A stretch of DNA of 64,000 nucleotides from Ambrosia x helenae (taxonomy: Eukaryota; Streptophyta; Magnoliopsida; Asterales; Asteraceae), in NCBI GenBank assembly GCA_030844895.1, contig CM061224.1, positions 31,456,102 to 31,520,101 on the forward strand, written 5' to 3'. Below the pieces are notes generated by a model. That model made no database searches, was not told where the DNA came from, and worked only from the letters and a program-made list of their open reading frames with translations. Below, piece after piece: positions 32,149 through 43,163 of this stretch; within the stretch, counting starts at the first letter, position 1; each line of letters opens with the position of its first letter. A program made the translations under genes and the position numbers.

Positions 32149-34206
32149 ATGTTCAGGATGGAGAATTGGAAAACATCGCCGAAGCACAACTGTTGTGCTT
32201 TTCTCGGACCGGTTACTATGGATAAATGCAAGATCTTTCAGGGCGTTATAGACTTCTTTAGGGACACTTTGGCCTCTGCGATTGTCGCTTTGACACTCAA
32301 CAAGCCATTCAACTTCTCCAAGATGATCCTGCATCATTTGAAAGAGATCATATTAACGAAGCCGACGAAGAAGTCTTTCATAGTTTATCCTCGGTTTCTA
32401 CAGTTGATCATTGACAGTCAAATACCTAATTTGATGAAGCATCCTGCTGAATATATAGTGACTGAAGATATAACTAAGAAAGAAATGAACCGGATGAGGA
32501 GTTACAAGAACCGACCAAAATCAGACTATCCTCCAAGTAGACGCTTATATGGGGATTTGAAGAAAGATGATTATGTGTCACCACCAGGCAACAGGTGGAG
32601 ACATGAAGATAGTGATTTAGAGGATGATCTTCATATTCACAGGTTGGTGTTCAAAGAGGGGGATGATATAGGGCGTGAGACAGATGAGTTAGGAGAGAAC
32701 GCCCCAGGCAGGACCAATGATACAACTGAAGGTAATGAGGACGAGTTTGATCCGAATATTATAGACTTCTCAGAACCTTCTGGTGCTGCACAAGAACCTG
32801 AAGCCTCTCAGTCTGACAGAGGAAAGGCACATGTTGATGAAGATGCACCAGTTAACATAACTGATGCAGATGATGACTCAGATGACACCGAAAGCGATTC
32901 CCCCAACACTCATGCTAGAAAACAGCAAAGGGCAAAGAGAAAGGCAGCGGAGGAGTTAGCTAGTGCTGCTGAGATTAGAGCTCTTAGTGAAGACCCTACC
33001 TATGTTGTGGGAGAAGGGGATATTATAGCAGACTTAGATGCACAGCTTGAGACGTCTCCTCCTGCAAAGAGACATAAGACGACTGCCAAGAAGGACAGTG
33101 TTCGAGGTAAGAAGACGATGTCTCTTAAACCTCAAATGGTGAAAACTTCAAGGAAGAGACGGTTCACCCTTCCTGAAGCATTTGGGGATCCAGACACTCA
33201 ATCCTCTCAAGTGGCAGCAGCAGCAACAACAACAGCAACAACAACAACAACAGCAACATCTTCAGTCCCTATTACTGTTAGTGCAGTTATGCCTGCCAGA
33301 GTCACTATGTCGATGCCTGCTTTGGTAATCTTCACTGAGCCAGTCTTAGTTACCGAAGCAGCGACGAGCTCACAGATTGTTTCCAATCCTATTGGTGACA
33401 GGATTAGGAGTATGAGACAGAAAGTCCGACCTACGGCTTCCGGGTCAACCGATCAGACCTCTTCGTCAGCTTCAGCTACAAATGAACAACTTCAACGAAA
33501 GATCAGCGAGTTAACTGCTATAGTTGCTGCGCAGACACGTGATATAGCGGAGTTGAGAACGAAGAATGCAAGCATTGAAGAGAATGAGACAGCAATGCTT
33601 GAACTGATCGAGGAAACAATCCAGTCAAACACAGAGCTGCGATCGACGGTTGATGCACTCACATTGTCTAACCAGCAGGTTATAGAATCGAACAGGCTGC
33701 TAATGGAAACTCATCAGCAGCTGATGCAGTCGAACCAAAACACTTTGGAGAGACTTGCAGGTGTAGAGGCCTCAAACAGTGAGCTTCGTCTGATTAATGT
33801 GAACAATGAACGAAGGATCACAAAGACTGAGAAAGAGAATACCGAGCTGAGGGCTAGGATAGATGAGTTGACCGGAACTCAACCTAGACTCACCGGTGGT
33901 CCGAGTTCAGAAGCAGAGGCTGGTGCTGGTGATGATGATGATGAAGATAATGATGATGACGAAGATGATGATGAGGACGACGATGATGATGCGTCAGATG
34001 ATGGTGATGATGATGTTGGTAAGGGTGGTGGTGGTGGTGATCCTGGAGCCACAGGTGGTGGCGAATCATCAGCTGGATCTGGATCACAGCGAACGAAGAA
34101 GAGCCACGACAAACAAGGCAAGGATCCCGCAGCAGGTTCTTCTGCTCAGGGGGAGCCTGATCCAAAGAAGAGCAAGATTCAGCAACTCCGAGATTCACTG
34201 AAGTGA
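32149..34206 (+). CDS. Copia accessory ORF A (coiled-coil protein)
   Basis: ATG at 32149 (another at 32158) gives about 685 residues. The N-terminus (ASAIVALTLNKPFNFSK, then a VYPRFLQLIID motif) resembles the extra protein encoded downstream of pol in many Asteraceae copia elements, but is shorter at the front. The middle is acidic and low-complexity. About residues 450-590 form a long coiled coil of heptad Leu/Ile with NSEL-type repeats. Then comes a run of Asp/Glu, a Gly patch and a Lys-rich tail. No signal peptide or membrane segment, so an envelope role is not supported. It ends TGA at 34204. Confidence 0.7.
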   Translation: MFRMENWKTSPKHNCCAFLGPVTMDKCKIFQGVIDFFRDTLASAIVALTLNKPFNFSKMILHHLKEIILTKPTKKSFIVYPRFLQLIIDSQIPNLMKHPAEYIVTEDITKKEMNRMRSYKNRPKSDYPPSRRLYGDLKKDDYVSPPGNRWRHEDSDLEDDLHIHRLVFKEGDDIGRETDELGENAPGRTNDTTEGNEDEFDPNIIDFSEPSGAAQEPEASQSDRGKAHVDEDAPVNITDADDDSDDTESDSPNTHARKQQRAKRKAAEELASAAEIRALSEDPTYVVGEGDIIADLDAQLETSPPAKRHKTTAKKDSVRGKKTMSLKPQMVKTSRKRRFTLPEAFGDPDTQSSQVAAAATTTATTTTTATSSVPITVSAVMPARVTMSMPALVIFTEPVLVTEAATSSQIVSNPIGDRIRSMRQKVRPTASGSTDQTSSSASATNEQLQRKISELTAIVAAQTRDIAELRTKNASIEENETAMLELIEETIQSNTELRSTVDALTLSNQQVIESNRLLMETHQQLMQSNQNTLERLAGVEASNSELRLINVNNERRITKTEKENTELRARIDELTGTQPRLTGGPSSEAEAGAGDDDDEDNDDDEDDDEDDDDDASDDGDDDVGKGGGGGDPGATGGGESSAGSGSQRTKKSHDKQGKDPAAGSSAQGEPDPKKSKIQQLRDSLK

Positions 34207-34209
34207 GCA

Positions 34210-35340
34210 ATGGTTGCTGTAGAGATTGTCGAGCCTCTAAACAACTATTTTGATTATGATGATGATGGTAACTTGTACGTGCCTCCTGAGTACTCTGATT
34301 ATGATTTAGAAGAAGGTGAAATACCTCCTGAGGTTACACCTGAGGACTTAGAAAAGATCTTTGGCTTGGCACCAGGAGAATCTTCCGGTGCAGGCCACAC
34401 TTCTCCAGAACTGCATCCAGACAACCATGAAGTAGAAATGGAAGATGGAACCAGTGTCGTTACTCCCGAGTATGTGGTTGGTGATTCTAGCACCGGGATA
34501 CCTAAGATCTCCGAGGAGATGCTTAATAAGTCGGATGAAAAGGTTAAGTCTGATCCTACGCCTGTTCCAGACAAAGTAAAAGAAAGACATGACAAGATCA
34601 GACAGAAGTATCCCGATTGGTTTCCATCTGGAGGTGAGTCTGAGAAGAAGAAAGATCCAGTACAAGCATCTATCTTCAAGAAGCAGTTGGTGAAGACGTC
34701 GGGAAGTGTGATCAGCTGGGCGTACATCAAGCATGTTAGGATGTTGGGAGTGAAATGGCAAGATGGTCTACTTTACTTTCAGCCATACAAGAAGGTCCTC
34801 AGTCTGCCTTTCTGGCATATTCGTGATCTAGTTAGATTACGTTATCCACTGTATCATGAGGCCATCAGTGATCTTAGAGGCTTCTACTATATTCTGAGAA
34901 GAGAAAGTGTTGAAGGATGGCATCAGTTCAGGCCACAGTACCCTAGATCCATCATGACAAACAAGCTTCATCCCGTCACAAACAGTCCTATCTGGAAACA
35001 CATAATCAAGCCACCTGAAACTGCTTCAAAGATTCCATTGGTCCCGGTTGAGCAAGACTTCTCTTCTAAGTTCTACTACTGGCATTATGATGCAGAGACA
35101 ACAGAAACCGTGATAGTCTTGAGCAACTCACCAAAACCGTGCAGGAAAATCAGGATATGGGATCCGATGTGGCTGATAAACTGCTCAGAGAAAGACGTGG
35201 AGACACTGTTCCTATATCCCATACAACATTTGAAGGCCGAAGCCGATCAAGCATTGAAGTATCAACGGGTGATTTGTTTTTGTCACGCCAAAAAGTTCAT
35301 GCGGGATGCGACTGGTCAAGACTTTCAAGGATCGGGATAA
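34210..35340 (+). CDS. Copia accessory ORF B
   Basis: ATG at 34210 gives 376 residues. It lies in the same frame as ORF A, separated by TGA and one codon, so the two may derive from one longer ORF, or ORF B may be made by read-through, re-initiation or its own message. The N-terminal 130 residues are acidic. The rest (VKWQDGLLYFQ, FWHIRDLVR, QFRPQYPRS, DPMWLINCS) is homologous to 1-957. No known domain, signal peptide or membrane segment is seen. Confidence 0.7.
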   Translation: MVAVEIVEPLNNYFDYDDDGNLYVPPEYSDYDLEEGEIPPEVTPEDLEKIFGLAPGESSGAGHTSPELHPDNHEVEMEDGTSVVTPEYVVGDSSTGIPKISEEMLNKSDEKVKSDPTPVPDKVKERHDKIRQKYPDWFPSGGESEKKKDPVQASIFKKQLVKTSGSVISWAYIKHVRMLGVKWQDGLLYFQPYKKVLSLPFWHIRDLVRLRYPLYHEAISDLRGFYYILRRESVEGWHQFRPQYPRSIMTNKLHPVTNSPIWKHIIKPPETASKIPLVPVEQDFSSKFYYWHYDAETTETVIVLSNSPKPCRKIRIWDPMWLINCSEKDVETLFLYPIQHLKAEADQALKYQRVICFCHAKKFMRDATGQDFQGSG

Positions 35341-35485
35341 TGTCGATTTGATGAAGACAGAAGATGTTACGTGTCTTATTATGTTATGTTTGTTTTGTAT
35401 GTTCTCAATTTCGAGTCTGTAAAGTTGTTGGTAGTTGCTATAAACGATGTCTTATGTAATCTTTGTACGTATACTAGCCTGGTCC

Positions 35486-35494
35486 AAGGGGGAG
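35486..35494 (+). other. Polypurine tract
   Basis: aagggggag directly precedes tc and the 3' LTR. Confidence 0.85.
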
Positions 35495-35496
35495 TC

Positions 35497-36035
35497 TGTA
35501 AGTGCATGATGTCCCTAGGCTAGTATATGTGTTGTTTGGACGTGTTTCAGGGTGTTTGGAGAGGTTTATACGCGTTTTGGGTATGTTCGGTGCTGTCAGG
35601 CGAATAGGGAGATACTTCAGGCGATTAGAACATACTCGCAAGTACTGTTCACGCGAGTGAAGGGCTATTCGCATGCTGTATCAGGCGATTAGGCCCAATC
35701 GCCTGATCTGCATGGTGGATAGCATCCTATTCGCTAGTTCTGTCCTGTACGAGTACGGGAGGTATAAATAGGCCCAATCATTGCCCTAATCATTAGTTCT
35801 TGCCACACACACTCTCCAAACACCCTCCCCTGGTCTGTAAGGTCTGATTTGATCATTGTAAACACTCGAGCTCTGTTTTAGTGATAAATCTTTAATCTTT
35901 TGATCCATTTGTGTGTGTTAATTACTCGTATATCATTGTTTCATATTCATTTCTGTTATTAAAACATATTTAGAGGATTCCGCACTCTGAATATCAAGCT
36001 CGTGATTGTCGGGTGACCCGTTAGTCGATCCTACA
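35497..36035 (+). repeat. 3' LTR of the copia element
   Basis: 539 bp, same ends as the 5' LTR, followed by the target duplication gaccg. About ten substitutions separate the two copies, for example gttcgag/gtacgag and gcgatt/gcgaat. Confidence 0.95.
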
Positions 36036-38700
36036 GACCGCCCGATATTCGATAGGTGACATATGTTGCCTGAGTCTGTCAATTAGGAGTGCACTGAGGA
36101 AATCTTGAGCATGGGCCTCTATGAGGCATTCAAACACCACTTTCTGGCGTGAAGACATGTTAAACTCCTCCTCCATAGTCTGCATGGCTTTACAGTTAAA
36201 CGCACTCGCCAAGATTTTTTTAGGCTTTTTTGGGGCGGTGTCTTTATCTTTAAATCCGCCCACATCTACATTGAGGAGAGAGATGTGAATGTTGTCCAGT
36301 TCGAGCTTGTAATCATCGTCTATCCCAACCACCACGCTATTCCTGTAGCTTCTAGGATTATGCCTTAGAAGCCACAAACGCATATGCAGACACATCTTTC
36401 ACTGAGCACAGGCCCAACCCCCCGAGCTGATCGGTAAGGACGCCATTCACCATTGAAGATCCCCAAAAAATGACCCCCCCCCCAACAAACAACGATATAC
36501 TCAACTGCGCGCACCTTGGAGACCCGTGTCAAAAATGGATACTGCCTCCCCGACAAAGGTTGGTTGGCACGTTCGAAGCCCAAACAACAGTTTGGCCACA
36601 CCCATACATGAGTGAAGCAATAAGAGCTCACTTTGTGGGTCCTGTAACTTCTGCAAAATGCCCATCAGGCCAACCGTGCGCTGCGCCCCCTTGACTACCA
36701 TTGAGCTAATGTAACCCCCATCACGACTAGCAGCCACCCCTAGAAGCTTTACCCACGTTTGTGATCTTCCGATCTCCTCAGGAAAAATACCCGGCTTCAC
36801 TTTCATACCATTGCATATTGGCCAAAAGGTCTCCGACTTCTTAGTATTAAGCATAAGCCCAAACTGGGGACCTTCCACTTGAATGATGTCTAGGGCTTTA
36901 GATACTTCTTTAGCCCCGCCTATAATTGTGCCATCATCCAAATACCACGCATGAAAGGGTAAGGAACAATGTTCTTTAACCTGTAGCACCAACGGATGCA
37001 AGACAAGGGAAAAAAGAAGTGGTCCTAAAGGATCCCCTTGTTGGACCCATGTGTAGGCCCCGATACAAGTTTCTCCTACATATAGCCTGGCATGTTGGGC
37101 GTATAAGAACTGAACCCATTGGTAGATAGATAGGCAGCGGATGCTGACTTTGCGCAGAAGGATTGTGTGGTCAACCATGTTAAAAGTGTTGGAAAAATCC
37201 ACAGTGAGCATGGCCAGTGATCCGTTGTCACGGAACTCATTCAAGAATCTATTCGCACTGTGGAGGATAACCTCTACGCCATTGGGGACCCCGGCCCCAT
37301 ATTGAAAGTCCCCTAAGTAAGCCGACATCTCCTTCCAAATTTTACGCATTGCAACTTTAGAAACCAACCTCCGCCTGATACCCCCAACAGCAATGGGATA
37401 GATTCCATTATCAGGCTTTAATAAGTGGGTTAGGGGGCAGAGGCAATGAATTCCGCCAGAATTTTCGGGCACCCCTCGCAGCCAGATGTTAACCACTTCA
37501 GTGATGGCCATAAGAAGAGCAGATTGCGGAGAGGACTCCTGTCTGCATAACGCATCCAAAATATGTTGTGCTCTCAAGCCATCCCTCCTGCAAGAAGTTC
37601 CTTTAGGGAAGGAGCTGATATTCTCCAACACACATTCAACGTTAACCTAAAGGGCATCTTTGTTGGGTAAGACATGAGGCAAGTGGGGGGGATCCCTAAC
37701 AGAGTGCTTATCAACCAAAGCTTTTAAGGTGGAATCCCCAAATGGTGCAACCCCAGAAGAGCACAAAACCTTAACTGCGGCCGTGAAGTGACCATCAGCA
37801 ACCTTCCTCAGACATTGTTTGATATTAGCCCCATCCTCTGATTCATTTTGGTTGACTGACCCTCTAGGCAGCTCTTCATCTAATTGGAAAAGAAAGGGGA
37901 GAACGATCTCCTCCAAGCCTGCGCTATCTTTCCAAATAGCTAAGGAGCGCATGATGTTGTAGCATTGCAAGGATTTACGATTCCCGGACCTCCGTTCCTA
38001 CCTGGAAGTCGGTTGTATAGTGCGTAATGTGTAATAGGGTAGCAACAACAACATAATCCAGGCCTCAGCCGATCCATGGGAAGCCACCATCTTACCCAAT
38101 GTATTTGATAAGGTCTGCGCAAATGCTAATCGACAAGACGAGGGGATGCTCTTAACCGTAGTAATCGGCATAGCAAAAAGTCTTTCTAGAAGACTGATAT
38201 CTACAACCACCTTCCTATCAATATCCGGTTCGGTAGCGAGTTCGACTATTGGCTGGCAGGGCTTAGGGATCCCTGTGATAAATTCATCCTTATCATCAAC
38301 ATTCCACAAGAATTTGGCGACACCATCTTCATGATGAAACCCCCTACTGAGGGCATGCAAGACCATGCACTAGCCACATATCCACTATTTAATATTCTGT
38401 AGGGCGTCCACCACTTCCACAAAGAGGCCCAAATCCTCGGAAATGGCATTCTGCAAGGCTTCCTTACCATCATCCCACCCTAAATGTTCCCATTTAAGGT
38501 GAGCAAGCAGCCAGGAGCTGCTTGATATACCAAATTTACAAGAATGAAAAAAATTTAAAGGGGCAGGCTTGTCCTGCATCGGAAACGCAGGGTCCACTCT
38601 CTTTAACAGAACGCTGCCGCCTTCTAACAGATGGCGACATAACTACCAAACCCGACTCGAGGTGAGTAGGCATACAATATGTCCCAAGAACACACCAGGG
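36036..38700 (-). pseudogene. Reverse-transcriptase gene, N-terminal and RT part
   Basis: Read from about 38600 down, successive minus-strand frames hold an N-terminal region (38597-37650, several frame breaks), a segment with VLCSSGVAPFGDSTL, then RT in 37631-36501. RT motifs are intact: SFPKGTS-RRDGLRAQH, LTVDFSNTFN (first Asp), QQGDPLGPLLFSL, and YLDD instead of the FADD of ordinary LINEs. The thumb follows, then a Cys-rich/endonuclease-like end moved to 20204-20831 by the copia insertion. Frame changes at about 37640, 38000, 38380 and 36400 and stops make it non-functional. I know similar proteins in plants and invertebrates as uncharacterised RT-domain proteins. Confidence 0.7.
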
Positions 38701-39505
38701 CAACTAAAAGTTGCCTACTCCCCGTGTAAATGCGAGGACCTAAACCATGGCCCGGGGATCCCTGACTTTATCAATACCCAAGGATATGAAACAAATATGA
38801 AAACTTTACCAATACCCAACAATCGGATCAAAATACGCAAAATCGACAGAAATTCTGATGATGCATGCGTATGAAGATATATTCACACTTATGAAGTCTC
38901 ATACGTGTGCCTATACCACATGTATGAACCTAGGTAGCCAGACTTATGAACAGACACACTTATGAAAAATTCAAAAACTCAAAATCTTGTATTGGTCGAT
39001 TTGAACCCTGAAAATTTCACCAAATCACCTCAATGGGCTGATTAAACCAACCCCAAAAGAGGTTTTTATTTTAAAAAGTTTTCAAAGTAGATTCCCAATT
39101 TTCTAATAACAACGGCGGTTGTCGGAATAATAAATTGACGACGTAAACTTATACGAAATACAGAACTAAAATAGAACCTACAAAAGTATGCTAAGGGGCC
39201 GGGTTAAGGGTGGCGGTGATAGTGATATGGATCGGTGGTGGATAGGTTGGGTATTGGTCACTGGTGAGGGCCGATTGGAGGATGGATTTGGTTGGTTACA
39301 ATGGAGTATGTCGGGTTAGATCATTTAAGCACAAATGTTCATGGAGCATTTTCCATTTTGCAACCTTTTTACGTGGATTAATTCATCCATTTAGTTTAGG
39401 TGTATTCTTTTAGTTTCTCAAGATGTAATATGATTTCTCTTTCTTGATTTTGTTTGTATAAACCCTAGTCTTGGGTTTAATATTTCATGGTTCACTTGAA
39501 GATAA
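38701..39505. other. Intergenic sequence, no gene seen
   Basis: Contains acacttatgaa repeats around 38880-38970. Nothing recognised otherwise. Confidence 0.4.
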
Positions 39506-39655
39506 GGATGAGCATGGTACCGGTTCGTATGTAAAAATCCGTAAACACTCGTACTATACAGAACTAATACCGATATAAGAAAATGAAAAAAGTAGGTACC
39601 GATATCGGTACTGGGAATTCGATACAAGTACCCGATACCATTTGCTCATACCTGC
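39506..39655. mobile_element. Short MITE
   Basis: Left aggatgagcatggtaccgg and right ccgataccatttgctcatacct are imperfect inverted repeats about 150 bp apart, with internal taccgatatc pieces. It shares words with 19018-19200. Target duplication not clear. Confidence 0.5.
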
Positions 39656-39898
39656 TTAAAGATGATGGACCCTCTTAACACCTAAGGTTTTGAATTATGT
39701 GTTAATAATTATTTAATAAAATATGATGATAAATCGGGTTGTGTTTAGGAGTTTTTACATTTAACCATATATGTGATACAATGGTAATCTTAACTAGAAA
39801 AATCTCACCAATAGTAAAGTTATTGATAGATTTTAAGGAGGGCAAGATATACTCAAACTATGCATAGAGAGGTTGCTTAGGTCTTCTCATGAATGATC

Positions 39899-39994
<96 letters not shown>
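39899..39994. repeat. (ACATAT)n microsatellite
   Basis: About sixteen uninterrupted acatat hexamers. Confidence 0.95.
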
Positions 39995-40047
39995 GACCAA
40001 CCAAATAGCTCTTGTCTCGAAACTTTTTTGAAAAAAGCACGCTAAAG

Positions 40048-40553
40048 TAGGGGTGTTCAGAATTTGATTCAAATTCAGAAAATTCGAAATTCGACTTAAT
40101 TCGATTCGATTCTCAAGAATTCGATTCGATGATCAAGAATTCGAATTTGAATTCGATTCAATTCGAGTTTAGATTCGATCGATTCAAAATTCGAATACGA
40201 ATTGAATACGGATTTATGATTTTAAATTCGATCGATTCGAAATTCGAATAAAAATAGTACACACACGCACATAACTTTAAAACTTGGGCTAATCTATAAA
40301 TTTAACCTAAGTCATAAATTAGCCGATTACAAAGCCCAAGCCTGACTAAAGCCCATAACTTAAGTCTTAACCTTAAACGAATTTATTCGAATTTGAGTTT
40401 CTAATGCGAATTCGAATTGAGTTTCTTATTCGAATACGAATTCAAATCAAATTGGTCAGCTTTTAATCGAATATGAATTCAGTAAAAGAAATTTATTCGA
40501 AAATTCGACTCGATTAATTCAAAAATTCGCTATTCGATTTGATGAACACCCTA
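40048..40553. mobile_element. hAT-like MITE with attcgatt repeats
   Basis: Ends taggggtgttc and gaacaccct-a are inverted. Flanks cgctaaag (40040-40047) and cgctcgag (40554-40561) match at six of eight bases, an eroded 8-bp duplication. The body is full of gaattcgattcga words in both orientations. No coding capacity. Confidence 0.7.
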
Positions 40554-40911
40554 CGCTCGAGGATCAACTTTTGAAAACGAGCCAAGCAGAGTTGGCTTTG
40601 TTTGTAAACAAACAGAGCTTGAGCCAGGGTTGGCTCCCTTGTTGGTTGTTCTTTTGCTTGTTAATTAGATTGCTTAAGTAACACTAACTTATAACATTTT
40701 GTATCCCTAAATAAACACATTCAATATTGCAACTCCAAATCTCCATCGTTTTCAGTCCATTTCATCTGAATAACAATCTAACCATGCTAAACCAAATTTT
40801 TTTTGGGCTTAATAATCAAGCTAAGCCAAGCCGGCTCAGTTACACAAATGACCCGAACTTCAGTTCAAGTTTTCAGTTTGGACAAAATCATCGTCGAGCC
40901 AAGCTCAAGTT

Positions 40912-41288
40912 TAGGGCTGGCAATTCAGACACGAGCACGATAACCTGACACGAACCTACACGATTTTAACAGGTTTCGTGTCTATAATAGGTCGACACGT
41001 TAAGACTTGTTTATTTGCGTGTCGTGTTTGTGTTTACGTGTTACGTGTCTTATCGTGTACGTGTCTTAACAGGTCTTATTGTGTTTCTTATCATGTTTTG
41101 TCGTGTCTTGTTGTGTTAACCTGTTTTACTAGGTGTTTCTTAGTGTGTCTTATCGTGTTAACCTGTTATACACAGGTTCGTGTTCATGTTTGAAAAAAAT
41201 GTCACAATTAGATTTCATGTTGTGTTTGTGTTTATAGGTTTCGTGTTCGTTTCTTAATAGGTTCGTATAATATGTTATGCTAGCCCTA
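40912..41288. mobile_element. hAT-like MITE with cgtgtc repeats
   Basis: Ends tagggctggca and tgctagcccta are inverted. The 8-bp duplication ctcaagtt is perfect (40904-40911 and 41289-41296). The body contains many acgtgtc, cgtgttaac and related words. Non-autonomous, no coding capacity. Confidence 0.85.
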
Positions 41289-41773
41289 CTCAAGTTCCCC
41301 CTTGCTCAGCTCAACAAGGATGTAGGTATTCATGTCATGAGACTATAACTAGTAAATGGGCTAGTACTTGGCTTTGACTGAATCTAAATGTGTGTACAAT
41401 TGCATGTAGAAGACCTAGTGTAAATAACTTTACAAGCATAAATGATGTATGTTAGATCTACTGTAACTATTTTAGAAAGCTTTATCTGCTGATTATTTGG
41501 TTTGTCTTGGCTTTTAGTCAAATTCAAAGAGATAGAGATAGAGGTGACGGTGAAATCGCATAGGTTTATATATCTTGAAATCCATAACAAATTATACTAT
41601 GGGAAGGGACAATCGACAAATTGGACATTAAGCAATTGGAAAAGCCAAAATAAACATTTGAAACAGCTAAGATATTGGGGATTCACGCAAAACAAGCATG
41701 TGCAGAAGGTAACATCAAGACAATTTCAAATGACAAGTGTCTAAAAATTACACCTATCAACAAATAACTGTTC

Positions 41774-41877
41774 GGCCATTGGGGTGGTGGCCTAATGGTA
41801 GAAGCAAAGCTTCTAGGAACACCTAAGGGGAGGTCATGGGTTCAAGTCCCATAAGGAGTGAAATTTGTCGTTCAAAA
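41774..41877 (+). mobile_element. tRNA-derived SINE
   Basis: 104 bp flanked by perfect 15-bp copies of aacaaataactgttc (41759-41773 and 41878-41892). Internal Pol III promoter: A box ggtggcctaatggtagaagc and B box gggttcaagtcc. The tail is ttgtcgttcaaaa. Same tail class as the SINE at 15087-15207. Confidence 0.88.
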
Positions 41878-41892
41878 AACAAATAACTGTTC

Positions 41893-42321
41893 CGTTTTTT
41901 GGTCCCACCACCAGAAGAAATCCCTACAACAAATGTCACATTCTGCATAAGCTTGTTTTGCTTAAGGTCCCTACACCTTAGTCAAATGTCACCAACCACC
42001 ACCCCCACCACCTACCATCGCCACCCACTATCTTCGCCACTACCCGTCATTGCTGCCACCACTGCCCCCATCTTTGCCACCACTAACCACCGCCAAATAC
42101 ACATCAAATTAGTTACTAAATTACTTGATTTGAGATAAACCAAGCTCTCACATACATAAAGCAAAAGATTCAACAACAATACCAGCTAACAATAACACAA
42201 ACAAAAAATAAACATTATATATTATAACCTTAAAATATGCAAGTATATACCAAACTCTTTAAATATGCATCTTATTCCACAACCATAACACTATATTCAT
42301 CAAATCTTTGTCATCATACAT
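41893..42321. other. 3' flank of the L34e-family gene
   Basis: Downstream side of the minus-strand gene at 42322-42906. It includes an accaccaccc-rich stretch near 41990-42080. No gene. Confidence 0.4.
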
Positions 42322-42906
42322 CTATTTCTTCATCTTCCTATTACGCTTCTTAGGACCCGGAACCTCTACTCGAACAACCGGACACCCGCACCGCCCTCGA
42401 AATATAAGAACCACACGACCATTAACCGGGGCCATTTTCTTCAACTCCGCCTCTAACTCCTTCTCATAATCCCTAGGCAATTCATACAACCCCTTCTTCA
42501 ATCCTAGCGAATTCGACTTCTTGACACAATCTTCGGTTTCAACCTTGACATCAAACTCAACCGCTTTTCTTAGCCCACGACAACCCGGTTGACCACATTT
42601 TCGCCTCGTGGACAATGTAACCGCTATCATAGCCATCAACCCAATTAGCACTATGAGTCCTAAAAGCCCATAAACCATTGGGCCACTAATAAATTCATGC
42701 TTAACCATAACCCATTGGACCAATGATAATAGCAACGTTATATAGGGATGTATCAAGACTCCACAAGCACCGATCACAACTATTAAGAAGATCAAATCAA
42801 CCAAAGCTGATTGAGATTGATCGCAATTCGAAATGGGTATATTCTTAGACAATCTATTTGAAGGATTAATTGAATTCGAGCTTTGTATATTGACTAAATT
42901 CACCAT
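42322..42906 (-). CDS. Ribosomal protein L34e-superfamily membrane protein
   Basis: Intact single-exon frame of 194 codons. The ATG at 42906 is chosen because the codon upstream that extends the frame is not ATG. Two hydrophobic stretches, about residues 34-66 and 75-98, look membrane-spanning. They are followed by C104-x4-C109, an LPRDYEKELEAELKKMAP-type motif, and C173-x-C175 within a FRGRCGCPV segment, then a Lys/Arg-rich tail. This matches plant proteins annotated as the L34e superfamily (for example the Arabidopsis AT3G06180 group). They are not ribosomal subunits in any demonstrated sense and their role is unknown. It is the only clearly intact host gene in the window. Confidence 0.85.
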   Translation of the reverse strand: MVNLVNIQSSNSINPSNRLSKNIPISNCDQSQSALVDLIFLIVVIGACGVLIHPYITLLLSLVQWVMVKHEFISGPMVYGLLGLIVLIGLMAMIAVTLSTRRKCGQPGCRGLRKAVEFDVKVETEDCVKKSNSLGLKKGLYELPRDYEKELEAELKKMAPVNGRVVLIFRGRCGCPVVRVEVPGPKKRNRKMKK

Positions 42907-43150
42907 TTGGATCAAGATTCAAGAAACAATATCAAAATCAAATTTTGATCAAGACCCAATTGACTTCTTCGGATTACAAATCAACCCTTTTGACCAATTG
43001 ATTGAATTTAAATGAAAACAATAATATTCACCTGATGAATATGGAGATCAAAGTTGATCAATTGAGGACTTGATGATAATAAACTGATGAGAATTAAAAG
43101 AGGTTTTGAGATATGGTGTGTAAGTTGATTAATGAGAAGTGGGATTTAGA

Positions 43151-43163
43151 ACCGTTCAAAAAA
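43151..43163 (+). mobile_element. 13-bp SINE tail with 15-bp target duplication
   Basis: accgttcaaaaaa is flanked by perfect copies of gaagtgggatttaga (43136-43150 and 43164-43178). The insert equals the 3' end shared by the SINEs of this window, so it is best read as an extremely 5'-truncated SINE insertion. It lies about 245 bp upstream of the L34e-family ATG. Confidence 0.7.

Larger units (their letters stand above)
20832..36035 (+). mobile_element. Complete SIRE/Maximus-type copia retrotransposon, 15.2 kb
   Basis: Two 539-bp LTRs, an initiator-Met tRNA binding site, gag-pol, two downstream ORFs and a polypurine tract are in order. A perfect 5-bp target duplication, gaccg, lies at 20827-20831 and 36036-36040. 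The LTRs differ at about ten positions that I could count (roughly 98% identical), which would mean an insertion within about the last million years under common plant substitution rates. Gag-pol order PR-INT-RT-RNaseH marks it as Ty1/copia. It lies inside an older RT gene. Confidence 0.92.

Noticed and set aside
33879..34210. Long reverse-strand and shifted frames in the Asp/Glu-rich part of copia ORF A
   Set aside because: They arise from the repetitive gatgat codons read in other frames; Ser- and His-rich products have no domain.
32149..35340. A retroviral-type envelope gene downstream of pol
   Set aside because: No signal peptide, no membrane anchor and no glycosylation-rich ectodomain; a coiled coil alone does not support envelope function.
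39887..40072. Met-Tyr repeat protein
   Set aside because: Translation of the (ACATAT)n microsatellite.
41774..41877. A true tRNA gene
   Set aside because: The perfect 15-bp target duplication and A-rich tail show a SINE.
42322..42906. A genuine cytosolic ribosomal protein L34
   Set aside because: Two membrane-like segments and a different Cys pattern separate it from ribosomal eL34; only the superfamily label fits.
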